NCBI RefSeq assembly: GCF_014200015.1
Contig: NZ_JACHOT010000001.1
Location: 434,001-498,000, forward strand
Length of the DNA stretch: 64,000 bases
Source of the DNA: Aminobacter niigataensis
Lineage (GTDB): Bacteria > Pseudomonadota > Alphaproteobacteria > Rhizobiales > Rhizobiaceae
Direction of reading: 5' to 3'
Position 1 is the stretch's first letter; each line of letters starts with the position of its first letter. Below the pieces are notes generated by a model. That model saw only the letters and a program-made list of their open reading frames with translations, did no database searches and was not told the DNA's origin. A program made the position numbers and the translations under genes. This document shows positions 44,811 to 53,685 of the stretch, in pieces.

Positions 44811-45742
44811 TGTCCAATCGTCTTCCCATCATCGGCGTCTTCGCCGCGATCATCCTGTTCCTGATCTGGTCGTCGATCTTCGTGGTCAACGAGCGCCAGC
44901 AAGTCATCGTGCTGCGCTTCGGCGAGATCGTCGACGTCAAGACCGAGCCCGGCATCTATTTCAAGGCGCCGTTCTCGATGTTCGAGGCTGACAACGTGCA
45001 GGTCATCGAGGACCGCGTGCTGCGTCTGGACCTCGACGACATCCGCGTCCAGGTCTCGGGCGGCAAGTTCTATGACGTCGACGCCTTCATCGCCTATCGC
45101 ATCAACGATGCCCGCAAGTTCCGCTCGACCGTTTCGGGTAGCGTGGAACTGGCCGAACAGCGCCTGCGCACCCGCTTCGACGCGGCCCTGCGCCGTGTCT
45201 ACGGCGTGCGTGGCTTCGAAGCGGCGCTCTCGGAAGAGCGCGCGGCCATGATGCGCGAGGTTCGCGACCAGCTGCAGCCCGACGCGACGTCGCTGGGCCT
45301 CGAGATCCAGGATGTTCGCATTCGCCGCACCGATCTCACCCAGGAAGTGTCGCAGCAGACCTTCGACCGGATGAAGGCCGAGCGTTTGGCCGAGGCCGAA
45401 AGGCTGAGGGCACGCGGCCGCGAAGCAGCACAGCGCATCCGCGCCCGTGCCGACCGCGAAGTGGTCGAGACCGTCGCCGAAGCGCAGAAGGAATCGGAAA
45501 TCCTGCGCGGTGAAGGCGAAGCCCAGCGCTCCGCGGTGTTCGCCAACGCCTTCAACCGCGATCCTGAGTTCTTCGACTTCTACCGGTCGATGAGCGCCTA
45601 TGGTACCGCGCTGAATGCCGACGGCACGACAATGGTGCTGTCGCCGGAATCGGAGTTCTTCCGCTATTTCCGCAGCCCCGACAGCAACAAGGCAACGCCG
45701 GCGCCAGCCGCCGGCGCTGCTGCTCCCGCCGCCAGCAACTAA
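44810..45742 (+). CDS. hflC: HflC, partner of HflK
   Basis: SPFH protein of 310 residues with a membrane anchor (LPIIGVFAAIILFLIWSSIF), the band-7 core VNERQQVIVLRFGEIVDVKT, and a long Ala/Glu/Arg coiled coil (AERLRARGREAAQRIRARAD). It ends in a Pro/Ala-rich tail. It assembles with HflK to restrain FtsH. Starts inside the hflK stop codon. Confidence 0.95.
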   Translation: MSNRLPIIGVFAAIILFLIWSSIFVVNERQQVIVLRFGEIVDVKTEPGIYFKAPFSMFEADNVQVIEDRVLRLDLDDIRVQVSGGKFYDVDAFIAYRINDARKFRSTVSGSVELAEQRLRTRFDAALRRVYGVRGFEAALSEERAAMMREVRDQLQPDATSLGLEIQDVRIRRTDLTQEVSQQTFDRMKAERLAEAERLRARGREAAQRIRARADREVVETVAEAQKESEILRGEGEAQRSAVFANAFNRDPEFFDFYRSMSAYGTALNADGTTMVLSPESEFFRYFRSPDSNKATPAPAAGAAAPAASN

Positions 45743-45745
45743 GCA

Positions 45746-45931
45746 GTGCGGGACTTTATCGTCGCCATGGGCCTGGTCCTCGTTTTCGAGGGCCTGGTCT
45801 ATGGCGGCTTTCCTTCTGCGGCCAAGAAGTTGGCCGCACAGGTGACCGAAATGCCCGATGCGGTGCTCAGGACAGTCGGTCTTGCCGCCATCGTCATCGG
45901 CGTGGGCGTCGTCTGGCTCATCCGGGGATAA
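45746..45931 (+). CDS. DUF2065 small membrane protein
   Basis: A 61-residue membrane protein with two helices, FIVAMGLVLVFEGLVYGGFP and LRTVGLAAIVIGVGVVWLIR. This is the DUF2065 family, almost always located after hflC. It starts with GTG three bases past the hflC stop and is part of the hflKC operon. Function unknown. Confidence 0.88.
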   Translation: MRDFIVAMGLVLVFEGLVYGGFPSAAKKLAAQVTEMPDAVLRTVGLAAIVIGVGVVWLIRG

Positions 45932-46055
45932 CGGACGATTTATTCCGTACCGGTAGCAATGGCCGCAAACAGGCCTTATTTGTTTTCATCATGACGCTTC
46001 GCGTTCGGACGGCCCGCCGCGATCAATGCTTTGACAGCCTCGGGAGGCTTCCCTG

Positions 46056-47564
46056 ATGATTTCCACGCCCCTTTTGCGCGCCATGCGAAAGGCCTCTCTG
46101 GCCGCCACGACGGCGCTGATGATCGGTGCGAGCGTCGCTCCGTCCTTCGTGACACCTGCTTTCGCGCAAGGGCCGGAATCGGTCGCCAATCTCGCCGAAG
46201 GCCTGCTGGGCGCGGTGGTCAACATCTCGACCTCGCAGACGGTGAAGGGCGGGGAAGGCGAGAACGCCGTCCCGATGCCGCAATTGCCCGAGGGATCGCC
46301 GTTCCAGGACTTCTTTGACGACTTCTTCAAGGACCGCGAAGGCCAGAACAATGGCGGCTCGCAGAAGGTGCAGTCGCTGGGTTCGGGTTTTGTCGTCGAT
46401 GCCGAGCAAGGCATCGTGGTGACCAACAACCACGTCATTGCCGACGCCGACGAGATCGAGGTGAATTTCTCCGACGGCTCGAAGCTGAAGGCCGAACTGG
46501 TCGGAACCGACACCAAGACCGACATCGCCGTGCTCAAGATCGATCCCAAGGCCAAGAAGCTGACGGCGGTGAAGTTCGGCGATTCCAACAAGATGCGGAT
46601 CGGCGACTGGGTGATGGCGATCGGCAATCCGTTCGGCCTCGGCGGCACGGTGACGGTGGGCATCATCTCAGCGCGCAACCGCGACATCAATTCCGGCCCC
46701 TATGATGACTTCATCCAGACCGACGCCGCGATCAACCGCGGCAACTCGGGCGGACCGCTGTTCAACATGGAAGGCGAGGTCATCGGCATCAATACGGCGA
46801 TCATTTCGCCGTCGGGCGGCTCGATCGGCATCGGCTTCTCCATACCGGCCGAGATAGCAACCGGCGTGGTCGAGCAACTGACGCAGTTCGGCGAAACCCG
46901 TCGCGGCTGGCTAGGCGTCCGCATCCAGCCAGTGACCGACGACATCGCCGAGAGCCTGGGCATGGCAACTGCCAAGGGCGCGCTGGTGGCCGGCATCATC
47001 AAGGGCGGGCCTGTCGACAACGGCATCATCCAGCCGGGCGACGTGGTCATCAAGTTCGACGGCAAGGATGTCGTCGAAATGCGCGATCTGCCGCGCGTTG
47101 TTGCCGAGAGCCCGGTGGGCAAGGCGGTCGATGTGGTGATCGTGCGCAAGGGCGTCGAGCAGACGGTGAAGGTAACGCTCGGAAGGCTCGAGGACGGCGA
47201 GAAACTGGCCGAAGGCGAAGCTGCCAAGCCGGAAGAGGGCGCTGAAAAGGGGGCCGAAGTCGCAACAGCGAGCATGCTCGGCATGACCATCGGCGAGCTC
47301 AACGACGACACGCGCGCCAAATTCGGCATCGCGGCCGATGTGTCGGGCGTGGTGGTGACGGCGGTTGCCAAGGATTCGGCAGCTTCCGAGCGTGGCATCG
47401 CCGCCGGCGAGGTGATCACCGAGATCGCCCAGGAATCGGTGTCGACGCCGAAGGAGGTGATGGACCGCATCTCCGCGCTGAAGGAACAGGGCCGCAAGAA
47501 CGCGCTGCTGATGCTGGCTTCCAAGACCGGTGAGCTGAGGTTCGTGACGATCCGCATGGATTGA
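46056..47564 (+). CDS. degP: DegP/HtrA periplasmic serine protease
   Basis: Periplasmic protease and chaperone for misfolded envelope proteins. A signal peptide with a Lys/Arg n-region ends PAFAQ. The catalytic triad is H126 (TNNHV), D156 (KTDIAV) and S231 (GNSGGP). Two PDZ domains follow (RRGWLGVRIQPVTDDIAESL and then SGVVVTAVAKDSAASERGIA). Length 502 residues. It is separated by 124 bases from DUF2065 and probably has its own promoter. Confidence 0.96.
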   Translation: MISTPLLRAMRKASLAATTALMIGASVAPSFVTPAFAQGPESVANLAEGLLGAVVNISTSQTVKGGEGENAVPMPQLPEGSPFQDFFDDFFKDREGQNNGGSQKVQSLGSGFVVDAEQGIVVTNNHVIADADEIEVNFSDGSKLKAELVGTDTKTDIAVLKIDPKAKKLTAVKFGDSNKMRIGDWVMAIGNPFGLGGTVTVGIISARNRDINSGPYDDFIQTDAAINRGNSGGPLFNMEGEVIGINTAIISPSGGSIGIGFSIPAEIATGVVEQLTQFGETRRGWLGVRIQPVTDDIAESLGMATAKGALVAGIIKGGPVDNGIIQPGDVVIKFDGKDVVEMRDLPRVVAESPVGKAVDVVIVRKGVEQTVKVTLGRLEDGEKLAEGEAAKPEEGAEKGAEVATASMLGMTIGELNDDTRAKFGIAADVSGVVVTAVAKDSAASERGIAAGEVITEIAQESVSTPKEVMDRISALKEQGRKNALLMLASKTGELRFVTIRMD

Positions 47565-47598
47565 GGCCGGAAGTACGGGCAACACGCTGATGCAAGAG

Positions 47599-47626
47599 AA
47601 AAAGGCGGCTAGTTGGCCGCCTTTTT
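47599..47626. terminator. Bidirectional terminator between degP and a GNAT gene
   Basis: An 11-bp stem (AAAAAGGCGGC with GCCGCCTTTTT) around a six-base loop. Both strands end in a run of five T. It starts 34 bases after the degP stop and also contains the last bases of the GNAT gene on the opposite strand. Confidence 0.9.
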
Positions 47627-48181
47627 CCGTTCCTGCCACTGGCTGCGGGACAGCCTGTAGAGCAGGTGCCGCTTCAGTTCCGGGTGCGTTTCGGGAACGC
47701 GCGGGTGGTCGAAATCGCCGGAGGGCTCGTGGCGCATGCCGAGCCGCTGCATGACAGCGGTGGAGCGAAGATTGTTCCACACGGCAAAGGAAACGACCTC
47801 GTCGTCGCCAACCACGTCGAAGGCAAAAGCGAGCCAGGCCTCGGCGGCTTCAGTGACGTAGCCCTTGCCCCAATATTCCGGTGCGAGGCGCCAGCCGATT
47901 TCCATGGTGCCTTTGGGAATGAAGGGCTCGAGGTCCGTGCGTACGATGCCAACGAAGCCGATACATTTGCCGGTGTCGGCAATCTCGGCGGCGGCAAAGC
48001 CGAAGCCGTAGCGGTCGATGCCGGCGGCCAGACGATCGAGCAACTCGTCGCTCTCGGCCCTATTGCGGCGCATCGGGAAGAATTCCATCACTGTTTCATC
48101 GGCGTTGATGCGATGAAACAGCTCGCGGTCGCGCTCTTCCCAGTTGCGCAGGATCAGGCGCTGGGTGCGGAGCGGTTCCAT
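47609..48181 (-). CDS. RimJ/RimL-like GNAT acetyltransferase
   Basis: Acetyltransferase of 190 residues. RimJ/RimL-type features are the opening LRTQRLILRNWEERDRELFH, the strand MEIGWRLAPEYWGKGYVTEA with the acetyl-CoA loop, and FAVWNNLRSTAVMQRLGMRH. These enzymes acetylate protein N-termini or small molecules; the substrate here is unknown. The ATG overlaps the serB stop by one base, so it is cotranscribed with serB. Confidence 0.88.
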   Translation of the reverse strand: MEPLRTQRLILRNWEERDRELFHRINADETVMEFFPMRRNRAESDELLDRLAAGIDRYGFGFAAAEIADTGKCIGFVGIVRTDLEPFIPKGTMEIGWRLAPEYWGKGYVTEAAEAWLAFAFDVVGDDEVVSFAVWNNLRSTAVMQRLGMRHEPSGDFDHPRVPETHPELKRHLLYRLSRSQWQERKKAAN

Positions 48182-49065
48182 CAGGCGAAGTCGCCGCGGT
48201 TGTAGCCCTGGAGATAGAGCAGGGCGGTGAGGTCCGCGTGGTCGATGCGGATCCTGGCCTCCGCGGCGACGGACGGCTTGGCGTGTAGAGCGACGCCGCT
48301 GCCTGCCAGGCGGATCATGTCGAGGTCGTTGGCGCCGTCGCCGACGGCGATGGCATCGTCCACGGCGAGGCCGAGGCGCGCGGAAATCTCGTTCAGCGCG
48401 TCGGCCTTGGCGGCGCGGCCGAGGATAGGCTCGGAAACCTTACCGGTGAGGCGGCCGTCGGCTTCGATCAGGTGATTGGCGCGGTCTTCGTCGAAGCCGA
48501 GCTTGGCCGCGATGCGGGAGGTGAAGACGTCGAAGCCGCCGGAGACAAGTGCGGTGTAGGCGCCATGCGCCTTCATGGTGGCGACGAGCGCCTTGCCACC
48601 CGAGGCGAGGGTGAGGCGGGTGTCGATGATGCGGTCGATGACCGAAGCGTCGAGACCGGCGAGCAGTGCGACGCGTTCGCGCAAGGCCGGCTCGAAGGCG
48701 ATTTCGCCATTCATCGAGCGCGCGGTGATGTCGGCGACGCGATCCTTGACGCCGATCTCGTCGGCGAGTTCGTCGATGCACTCCTGGTCGATCATGGTCG
48801 AATCCATGTCGGCGATGAGGATCTTTTTCCTACGCGTCGCGTTGTCCTGGACGGCGAAATCGATGGCTTCGCCGGCGAGCAAGGGAGCAAGGGCTGCATT
48901 CCCATCGTCGACCGAAAGCTCTGATGGCAAGGCGATGTCGCAGGCGATGTTGGCGTCGAGCCACACAATGGCGCTTGCACCAAGGGCGCGAGAGGCCTTA
49001 TCGGCAAGGGACGGCAGCAGCAGAGCGCGGTCCGGATGGGAAATCAGCGTGGCGACGAGCGGCAT
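48181..49065 (-). CDS. serB: Phosphoserine phosphatase
   Basis: Last enzyme of serine synthesis, a HAD-superfamily phosphatase. The nucleophile Asp is in ILIADMDSTMIDQECIDE; motif II is ALVSGGFDVFT; motif III/IV is AVGDGANDLDMIRLAG. An N-terminal regulatory domain of about 80 residues precedes the HAD domain. 294 residues from the ATG at 49065; the frame is open to 49188, but that extension lies over the miaA start. Confidence 0.95.
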   Translation of the reverse strand: MPLVATLISHPDRALLLPSLADKASRALGASAIVWLDANIACDIALPSELSVDDGNAALAPLLAGEAIDFAVQDNATRRKKILIADMDSTMIDQECIDELADEIGVKDRVADITARSMNGEIAFEPALRERVALLAGLDASVIDRIIDTRLTLASGGKALVATMKAHGAYTALVSGGFDVFTSRIAAKLGFDEDRANHLIEADGRLTGKVSEPILGRAAKADALNEISARLGLAVDDAIAVGDGANDLDMIRLAGSGVALHAKPSVAAEARIRIDHADLTALLYLQGYNRGDFA

Positions 49066-50002
49066 CGAAAATTCCGATATAGGCGAGGGGCGCATCAAGA
49101 ACGCGACCCTGATAGCCGGGCCGACCGCCAGCGGCAAGTCGGCGCTGGCGCTTAAGCTTGCCGAGCGCGACGGCGGCGTGATCGTCAATGCCGATTCGAT
49201 GCAGGTCTACGACGTGCTCAGCGTGCTGACGGCCCGGCCGGGCGCCGACGACCTCCGCCGCGCGCGGCATTTCCTCTATGGCCACGTATCGCCGGCGACG
49301 GCCTATTCCACCGGTACTTGGCTGCGCGACGTGGCGGTGCTGGCAGACAGCGGCCTGTTCGCCGACAAGCCGCCGATCTTCGTCGGCGGGACCGGGCTCT
49401 ATTTCCGGGCCCTGGCCGAGGGCATCTCGGAGATGCCCGAAATTCCGACAGAAATCCGCGACCGCTGGCGCTGGCGGCTCAACGAGGAAGGCGCGCCGAG
49501 ACTGCACCGGTTGCTGATGCGGGTCGACAGCGAGGTTGCGATGAAGCTCAAGGCCAGCGATGGCCAGCGCATCGTGCGTGCGCTGGAAGTGCTCGAAGCT
49601 TCGGGACGTTCGATCCTGAAATGGCAGGCCGATCGCGGCCATCCGATGATCGACCTTGCCAGCGCACGCTTCCTCGTCATCGAGCCGGAGCGCGAACTGC
49701 TCATCAAGCGTATCGACCTGCGGTTCGACAAGATGCTCGAGCTTGGTGCGCTGGAAGAGGTGAAGGCGGTCACTGCGATGAGGCTCGCGCCTGAGCTGCC
49801 GGCGATGAAGGCGATCGGCCTGCGCGAACTGGCAGCCGCGATCGCCGGTGAAACAAGCTTCGAAGAGGCCATAGAACGGGCCAAGATCGCGACGCGGCAA
49901 TATGCCAAGCGGCAGTCGACATGGTTCCGCAACCAGTTCGGACCGGAATGGCAAAGGATCGGCGGCGAGACCGGCGAAAAGAACGAAACCACAGCGACAT
50001 AG
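49049..50002 (+). CDS. miaA: tRNA dimethylallyltransferase MiaA
   Basis: Adds the isopentenyl group to A37 of tRNAs reading U-starting codons. P-loop is LIAGPTASGKS, followed by VIVNADSMQVYD, GGTGLYFRALAEG and the tRNA-contact region RQYAKRQSTWFRNQF. No ATG is available near the P-loop. The nearest standard start is GTG at 49049, 17 bases inside the 5' end of divergent serB, giving 317 residues. A shorter form starting at a non-standard codon near 49094 cannot be excluded. Confidence 0.93.
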   Translation: MATSGIENSDIGEGRIKNATLIAGPTASGKSALALKLAERDGGVIVNADSMQVYDVLSVLTARPGADDLRRARHFLYGHVSPATAYSTGTWLRDVAVLADSGLFADKPPIFVGGTGLYFRALAEGISEMPEIPTEIRDRWRWRLNEEGAPRLHRLLMRVDSEVAMKLKASDGQRIVRALEVLEASGRSILKWQADRGHPMIDLASARFLVIEPERELLIKRIDLRFDKMLELGALEEVKAVTAMRLAPELPAMKAIGLRELAAAIAGETSFEEAIERAKIATRQYAKRQSTWFRNQFGPEWQRIGGETGEKNETTAT

Positions 50003-50077
50003 CCATTTGCGCTGGGCGGATTAACCCTCCGTAAGTTGCGGCATGGCATAAGGCCTTGGGGATCAATCAGGGTAGCC

Positions 50078-50869
50078 ATGCGCTTTCACAAGGCTGAAAC
50101 CGCGTTTTTCGTTTTCATCGCGCTGATTTTGACCGCAGCGCTGGCGACCTTCTATGCCTGGACACTTGTCGAGGGGCCGGCCGACGCGCTGTACATGCCC
50201 GGGCGCGTCGAGAGCATCGAAATTCTCCAGAAATTGCTTTTGGCAATCGCTGTGCTTTTGGCCGGGACACTGGTCTATGGGCTGTTCTTCATCTTTCCCC
50301 AGATACGGACCCAGGTGAAGGAAGGCGGCAAGCTGCGCGAGATGACGGCTTCGCTGAGCGCGCGCTCGCGCAATCTGGAGCAGGCGGCCCTGACCGACGG
50401 TCTCACCGGCATGCAGAACAGGCGCTATTTCGACGACGCGCTCAGGGAATATCTCGGCGAGTTCGGCCGCATCGACAAGCCGGTCGGGCTGATGATCCTC
50501 GACCTCGACCATTTCAAGCAGGTCAACGACACCTACGGCCACGACGCCGGCGACGAGGTGCTGCGGTCCGTCGCCAAGTGCCTGCAGAGCATGACGCGCT
50601 ACCACGACGTGGTGGCACGGCTCGGCGGCGAGGAATTCGCCATCGTCGCGCCCAACATGGATCTCGAGCTGTTGCAGCGGGTTGCCGAGCGCATGCGCAA
50701 GGCGATCGCTTCGCTTGCCATCGAGACAGGCGGTGCCCAGCTCAACGTGACGTCCAGCGTCGGCCTGGCCCTGTGGGACAAGGCAGAGACCGCCGAGGAA
50801 TTCTACCGCCGCGCCGACAAGCAGCTCTACGAGGCCAAGCGGCAAGGCCGCAACCGCGTCTGCGCTTGA
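50078..50869 (+). CDS. Diguanylate cyclase with two membrane spans
   Basis: Makes cyclic di-GMP. Two membrane helices (FFVFIALILTAALATFYAW and LLLAIAVLLAGTLVYGLFFI) enclose a short periplasmic loop, then a coiled coil leads to the GGDEF domain starting TDGLTGMQNRRYF. The active site is GGEEF at residues 183-187, with an I-site RYHD exactly five residues before, so it should be active and feedback-inhibited. 263 residues from ATG 50078. Second such enzyme in the window, unrelated in sensor to the one at 32.6 kb. Confidence 0.88.
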   Translation: MRFHKAETAFFVFIALILTAALATFYAWTLVEGPADALYMPGRVESIEILQKLLLAIAVLLAGTLVYGLFFIFPQIRTQVKEGGKLREMTASLSARSRNLEQAALTDGLTGMQNRRYFDDALREYLGEFGRIDKPVGLMILDLDHFKQVNDTYGHDAGDEVLRSVAKCLQSMTRYHDVVARLGGEEFAIVAPNMDLELLQRVAERMRKAIASLAIETGGAQLNVTSSVGLALWDKAETAEEFYRRADKQLYEAKRQGRNRVCA

Positions 50870-51097
50870 ACTTGCCGAAGAGGCCGTGCCACGTCCGGAC
50901 GTTGTCGAGTGGCCGGACAGTGCCCGATTTACGTTCGGTCCGATCGGCACCATGTGGTTGCAGCTGAGCGATTGCCGTGGCCGCCTGAGCATCCTTTCTC
51001 AATGCAATTTCACTGCAATTTCGTCCGAGGTTCCGGACTTACCGTCTGTGCGACGCAATGCTCCCGACAGTTGCCAAGCTGCAAAGAGGAGCAAGTC

Positions 51098-51403
51098 GTG
51101 GGCATTTCCTACGTTAAATCGCCGACGCGAAACCCTGGTGTGGATCACGCCGGCGACAGGGGGCTTTCGCTTATCGCATGGCTGGGCGCGATGATCGCCG
51201 AGGTGCGAAGAGAGACAGCGCTGGACGATCTCGGCGAAGGACAATTGGAAGATATCGGCATCAGGCGTCTTGCGCAGAGAGGGCGGTGGATTGATGGCCT
51301 CGAAACGTCACTTCCCTTCGACTTCGAATACTCCACCACTCCGCATTCCCCTGCGGCGGCCGAAGGGCACAAACAGCTTCTGAAGCCAATCGCAACCGAC
51401 TGA
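51098..51403 (+). CDS. DUF1127-like protein with extended C-terminus
   Basis: A 101-residue protein starting at GTG 51098, with AGAGGA eight bases upstream. The middle reads LSLIAWLGAMIAEVRRETAL followed by LDDLGEGQLEDIGIRRLAQR, the DUF1127 helix pattern. It then continues about 35 residues further than usual family members (LPFDFEYSTTPHSPAAAEGH). No membrane span. Function unknown. It is flanked by 228 bases of unannotated sequence before and 132 after. Confidence 0.6.
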   Translation: MGISYVKSPTRNPGVDHAGDRGLSLIAWLGAMIAEVRRETALDDLGEGQLEDIGIRRLAQRGRWIDGLETSLPFDFEYSTTPHSPAAAEGHKQLLKPIATD

Positions 51404-51535
51404 GACCGAACGGGATCTCTGGCGCACACAATTTAGTGGCAGTTCCCGCATGAAGTGCCGGCGGCGTCGCCAGTAGAAATGCTGGCCATTGTTGGGCATG
51501 ATCGCCAGTGCCGCGATGAGCAAAGCAAACAGCCC

Positions 51536-53182
51536 ATGTCAGTTTTCGAGTTCGCAGGTCACACGCTGGATCTCAAGCAAGGCAGGTTGCGGAATGGAGC
51601 CGGCGACGTCACGTTGCGCCCGAAATCGCTGGCCTTGCTTACCTATCTGGTCAGGAATCCTGGCCGGGTGATCGACAAGCATGAACTGATCGAGGTTGTG
51701 TGGCCGGATGTCGTGGTTTCGGACGACTCGCTTAGCCAGTGCCTGAAAGACATTCGGGTTGCCCTCGGCCCCCGGGCGGAAGGTTTCATCCGGACAGTAC
51801 CGCGGCGCGGCTACATCCTCGACGAGCAACGTTTGCGATCTTATGACGAGGGTTCCGACCGGCCTCCGCCGCGGAAACTGCAATCCACGGCCGACAGGCC
51901 ATCGATTGCCGTTCTCCCATTTGAAACCGCAGAAGCTGACCAGGAATGGTTTTCCGACGGCATTGCCGAAGACATCACAACAGCGCTGACGAAGAGCCGG
52001 AGGCTGTTGGTCGTCTCGAAAAACTACAGTTTCGCGTTCAAGGGACGCGCTGTCCGTGGAAACGACATCGCCCGCGAACTCCGTGTTCAGTATCTCCTGG
52101 AGGGCAGCGTGCGCCTGTCGGGACAACGCGTCCGTGTTTCCACTCGATTGCTGGAAGGCGCAACAGGAGAGTTGTTTTGGGCCGAGCGGTTCGACCGGGA
52201 CCTTGCGGACATTTTCGCAATCCAGGACGAGATCACCGAAGCTGTCGTCAAGCACCTGGAACTCGAACTGCTACCCGAGGAGAAGCATGCCATCCAGCAG
52301 GCTCGAACCGGCAACATCGAAGCCTATCACTACGAACTGCAAGGCCGGCAGCTGGCGCTGGAATTGACCAAGTCATATCTCGTCCTGGCCCGGCGCCTGT
52401 TTGGCAAGGCGGTTGAGCTCGATCCCGGCTATGCACGTGCCTATGCCGGCATGGTGATCTGCGACTGCTACCTGCGCGACTGGCATGGGAAGGACAGCGC
52501 GCCGGATGAGATCCTGGCTATCGCAGACAAGGCACTGCATCTCGATCCCACCCTGCCGGAAGCTCATGTCGCACGCGGCTTTGCCCTGTTCTGCAATGAA
52601 AGATACGAGGAGGCCAGCGTTTCATACCAGAAGGCTCTCGCCATCGATCCCAATTCGTATGAGGCAAATTTCTTCTTTGCATCGACGATGGCGCGCTTCC
52701 TGAACGACCGGGCGAAGATGATCTCGATGTTCAAGCAAGCGTCGCGCTTGCGACCAGACGACTATCTCTCGCCGATGATGATCGCCGCCTTTCTTGCCAG
52801 AAACGATCCGGAAAGGCTGGATTGGGCGAGAATTTGCGTCGAACGCTCGGAGCGCGCGTCCGGCATTCACCCCGAGAACGCTGCACCGCTGCATCGTGGT
52901 GCCGTCGCGCTTGGCTATCTCGGCGACATGGAGAAGGCGCGTTCCTGGTTGGCCCGTGCGCTGGCGATCGATCCGGACGACTTCATTGCAAATGTCAACG
53001 CGGCGGCCCTCTACGCCCATCTGGGGGACGTGGAAGGAGCGCTGCAACACCTCAAAAAGGCCGCGCGGGACATCCCTCAGAACACGATAGACATGCTCCG
53101 GAACGATGCCGACTTCGATGTCATTCGCGATGATCCGCGCTTTTCGGCGATCCTGCACCCGCGTTATCCTGGAATGGCCTGA
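51536..53182 (+). CDS. Winged-helix/TPR regulator (CadC-like, adenylate-cyclase-associated type)
   Basis: A 548-residue protein. Residues 1-95 are an OmpR/CadC winged helix (LRPKSLALLTYLVRNPGRVI; FIRTVPRRGYIL). Residues 120-260 form the TolB N-terminal-like domain common in this group (SIAVLPFETAEADQEWFSDG; VQYLLEGSVRLSGQRVRVS). The rest is TPR repeats (LDPTLPEAHVARGFALFCNE and others). There is no membrane helix and no cyclase catalytic domain, so it probably acts as a soluble transcriptional regulator. The start at 51536 is the first near the winged helix; its ribosome site is weak. Confidence 0.85.
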   Translation: MSVFEFAGHTLDLKQGRLRNGAGDVTLRPKSLALLTYLVRNPGRVIDKHELIEVVWPDVVVSDDSLSQCLKDIRVALGPRAEGFIRTVPRRGYILDEQRLRSYDEGSDRPPPRKLQSTADRPSIAVLPFETAEADQEWFSDGIAEDITTALTKSRRLLVVSKNYSFAFKGRAVRGNDIARELRVQYLLEGSVRLSGQRVRVSTRLLEGATGELFWAERFDRDLADIFAIQDEITEAVVKHLELELLPEEKHAIQQARTGNIEAYHYELQGRQLALELTKSYLVLARRLFGKAVELDPGYARAYAGMVICDCYLRDWHGKDSAPDEILAIADKALHLDPTLPEAHVARGFALFCNERYEEASVSYQKALAIDPNSYEANFFFASTMARFLNDRAKMISMFKQASRLRPDDYLSPMMIAAFLARNDPERLDWARICVERSERASGIHPENAAPLHRGAVALGYLGDMEKARSWLARALAIDPDDFIANVNAAALYAHLGDVEGALQHLKKAARDIPQNTIDMLRNDADFDVIRDDPRFSAILHPRYPGMA

Positions 53183-53316
53183 GGGTTGTTCCCGAGCACA
53201 GTTCGAAACCCAGTGTGGCTTGAACTTGCCACTGGACGTCCTTCTTCAAGCCAGCAACACTGGCTTGTCCGTTGCCGGTGAAGGCTGCGGGTGCCTGCGT
53301 GCAGAGGAGGAATGCG

Positions 53317-53628
53317 ATGGACGAACCCGACCGGTGGCGAAACATGGCGAGCGCGCCAAAGGACGGCAGCCGGGTCCTGGTGACGGTACGTTCGTCGGAA
53401 CAGGGGCCGGCGGAGGTCGATGTCGCCTATTGGGCAAGGCCCGACGCATTCGGCATCGAAGGCTGGCGCGCTGCCGACTCCTATCCCGGCTGCGTGATCG
53501 GCTATGCCGACCCGGAACTGAAGTGCTGGATGCCGTTGCCGAAGGCCAATCTGAGCAAGAATTCGCCGGAGATGCCAACGCCCTGGGAGGGCGAGGACGA
53601 GGAGCAACTGGACGGCTCGGGGATCTGA
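53317..53628 (+). CDS. Small hypothetical protein of the APKDG type
   Basis: A 103-residue protein starting MDEPDRWRNMASAPKDGSRV. The W-x5-APKDG-x-x-VLV opening resembles DUF551-like proteins common in phages and proteobacteria. Later GWRAADSYPGCVIGYADPEL shows conserved Trp and Gly. AGAGGAGG lies seven bases before the ATG. Function unknown. It ends 58 bases before the convergent HerA-like gene. Confidence 0.7.
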   Translation: MDEPDRWRNMASAPKDGSRVLVTVRSSEQGPAEVDVAYWARPDAFGIEGWRAADSYPGCVIGYADPELKCWMPLPKANLSKNSPEMPTPWEGEDEEQLDGSGI

Positions 53629-53685
53629 GATTCCAGGCCCGGCTTGGCCTGCTGCCATCGAGTGGGGCGCAGGCTTCCGAGGATC

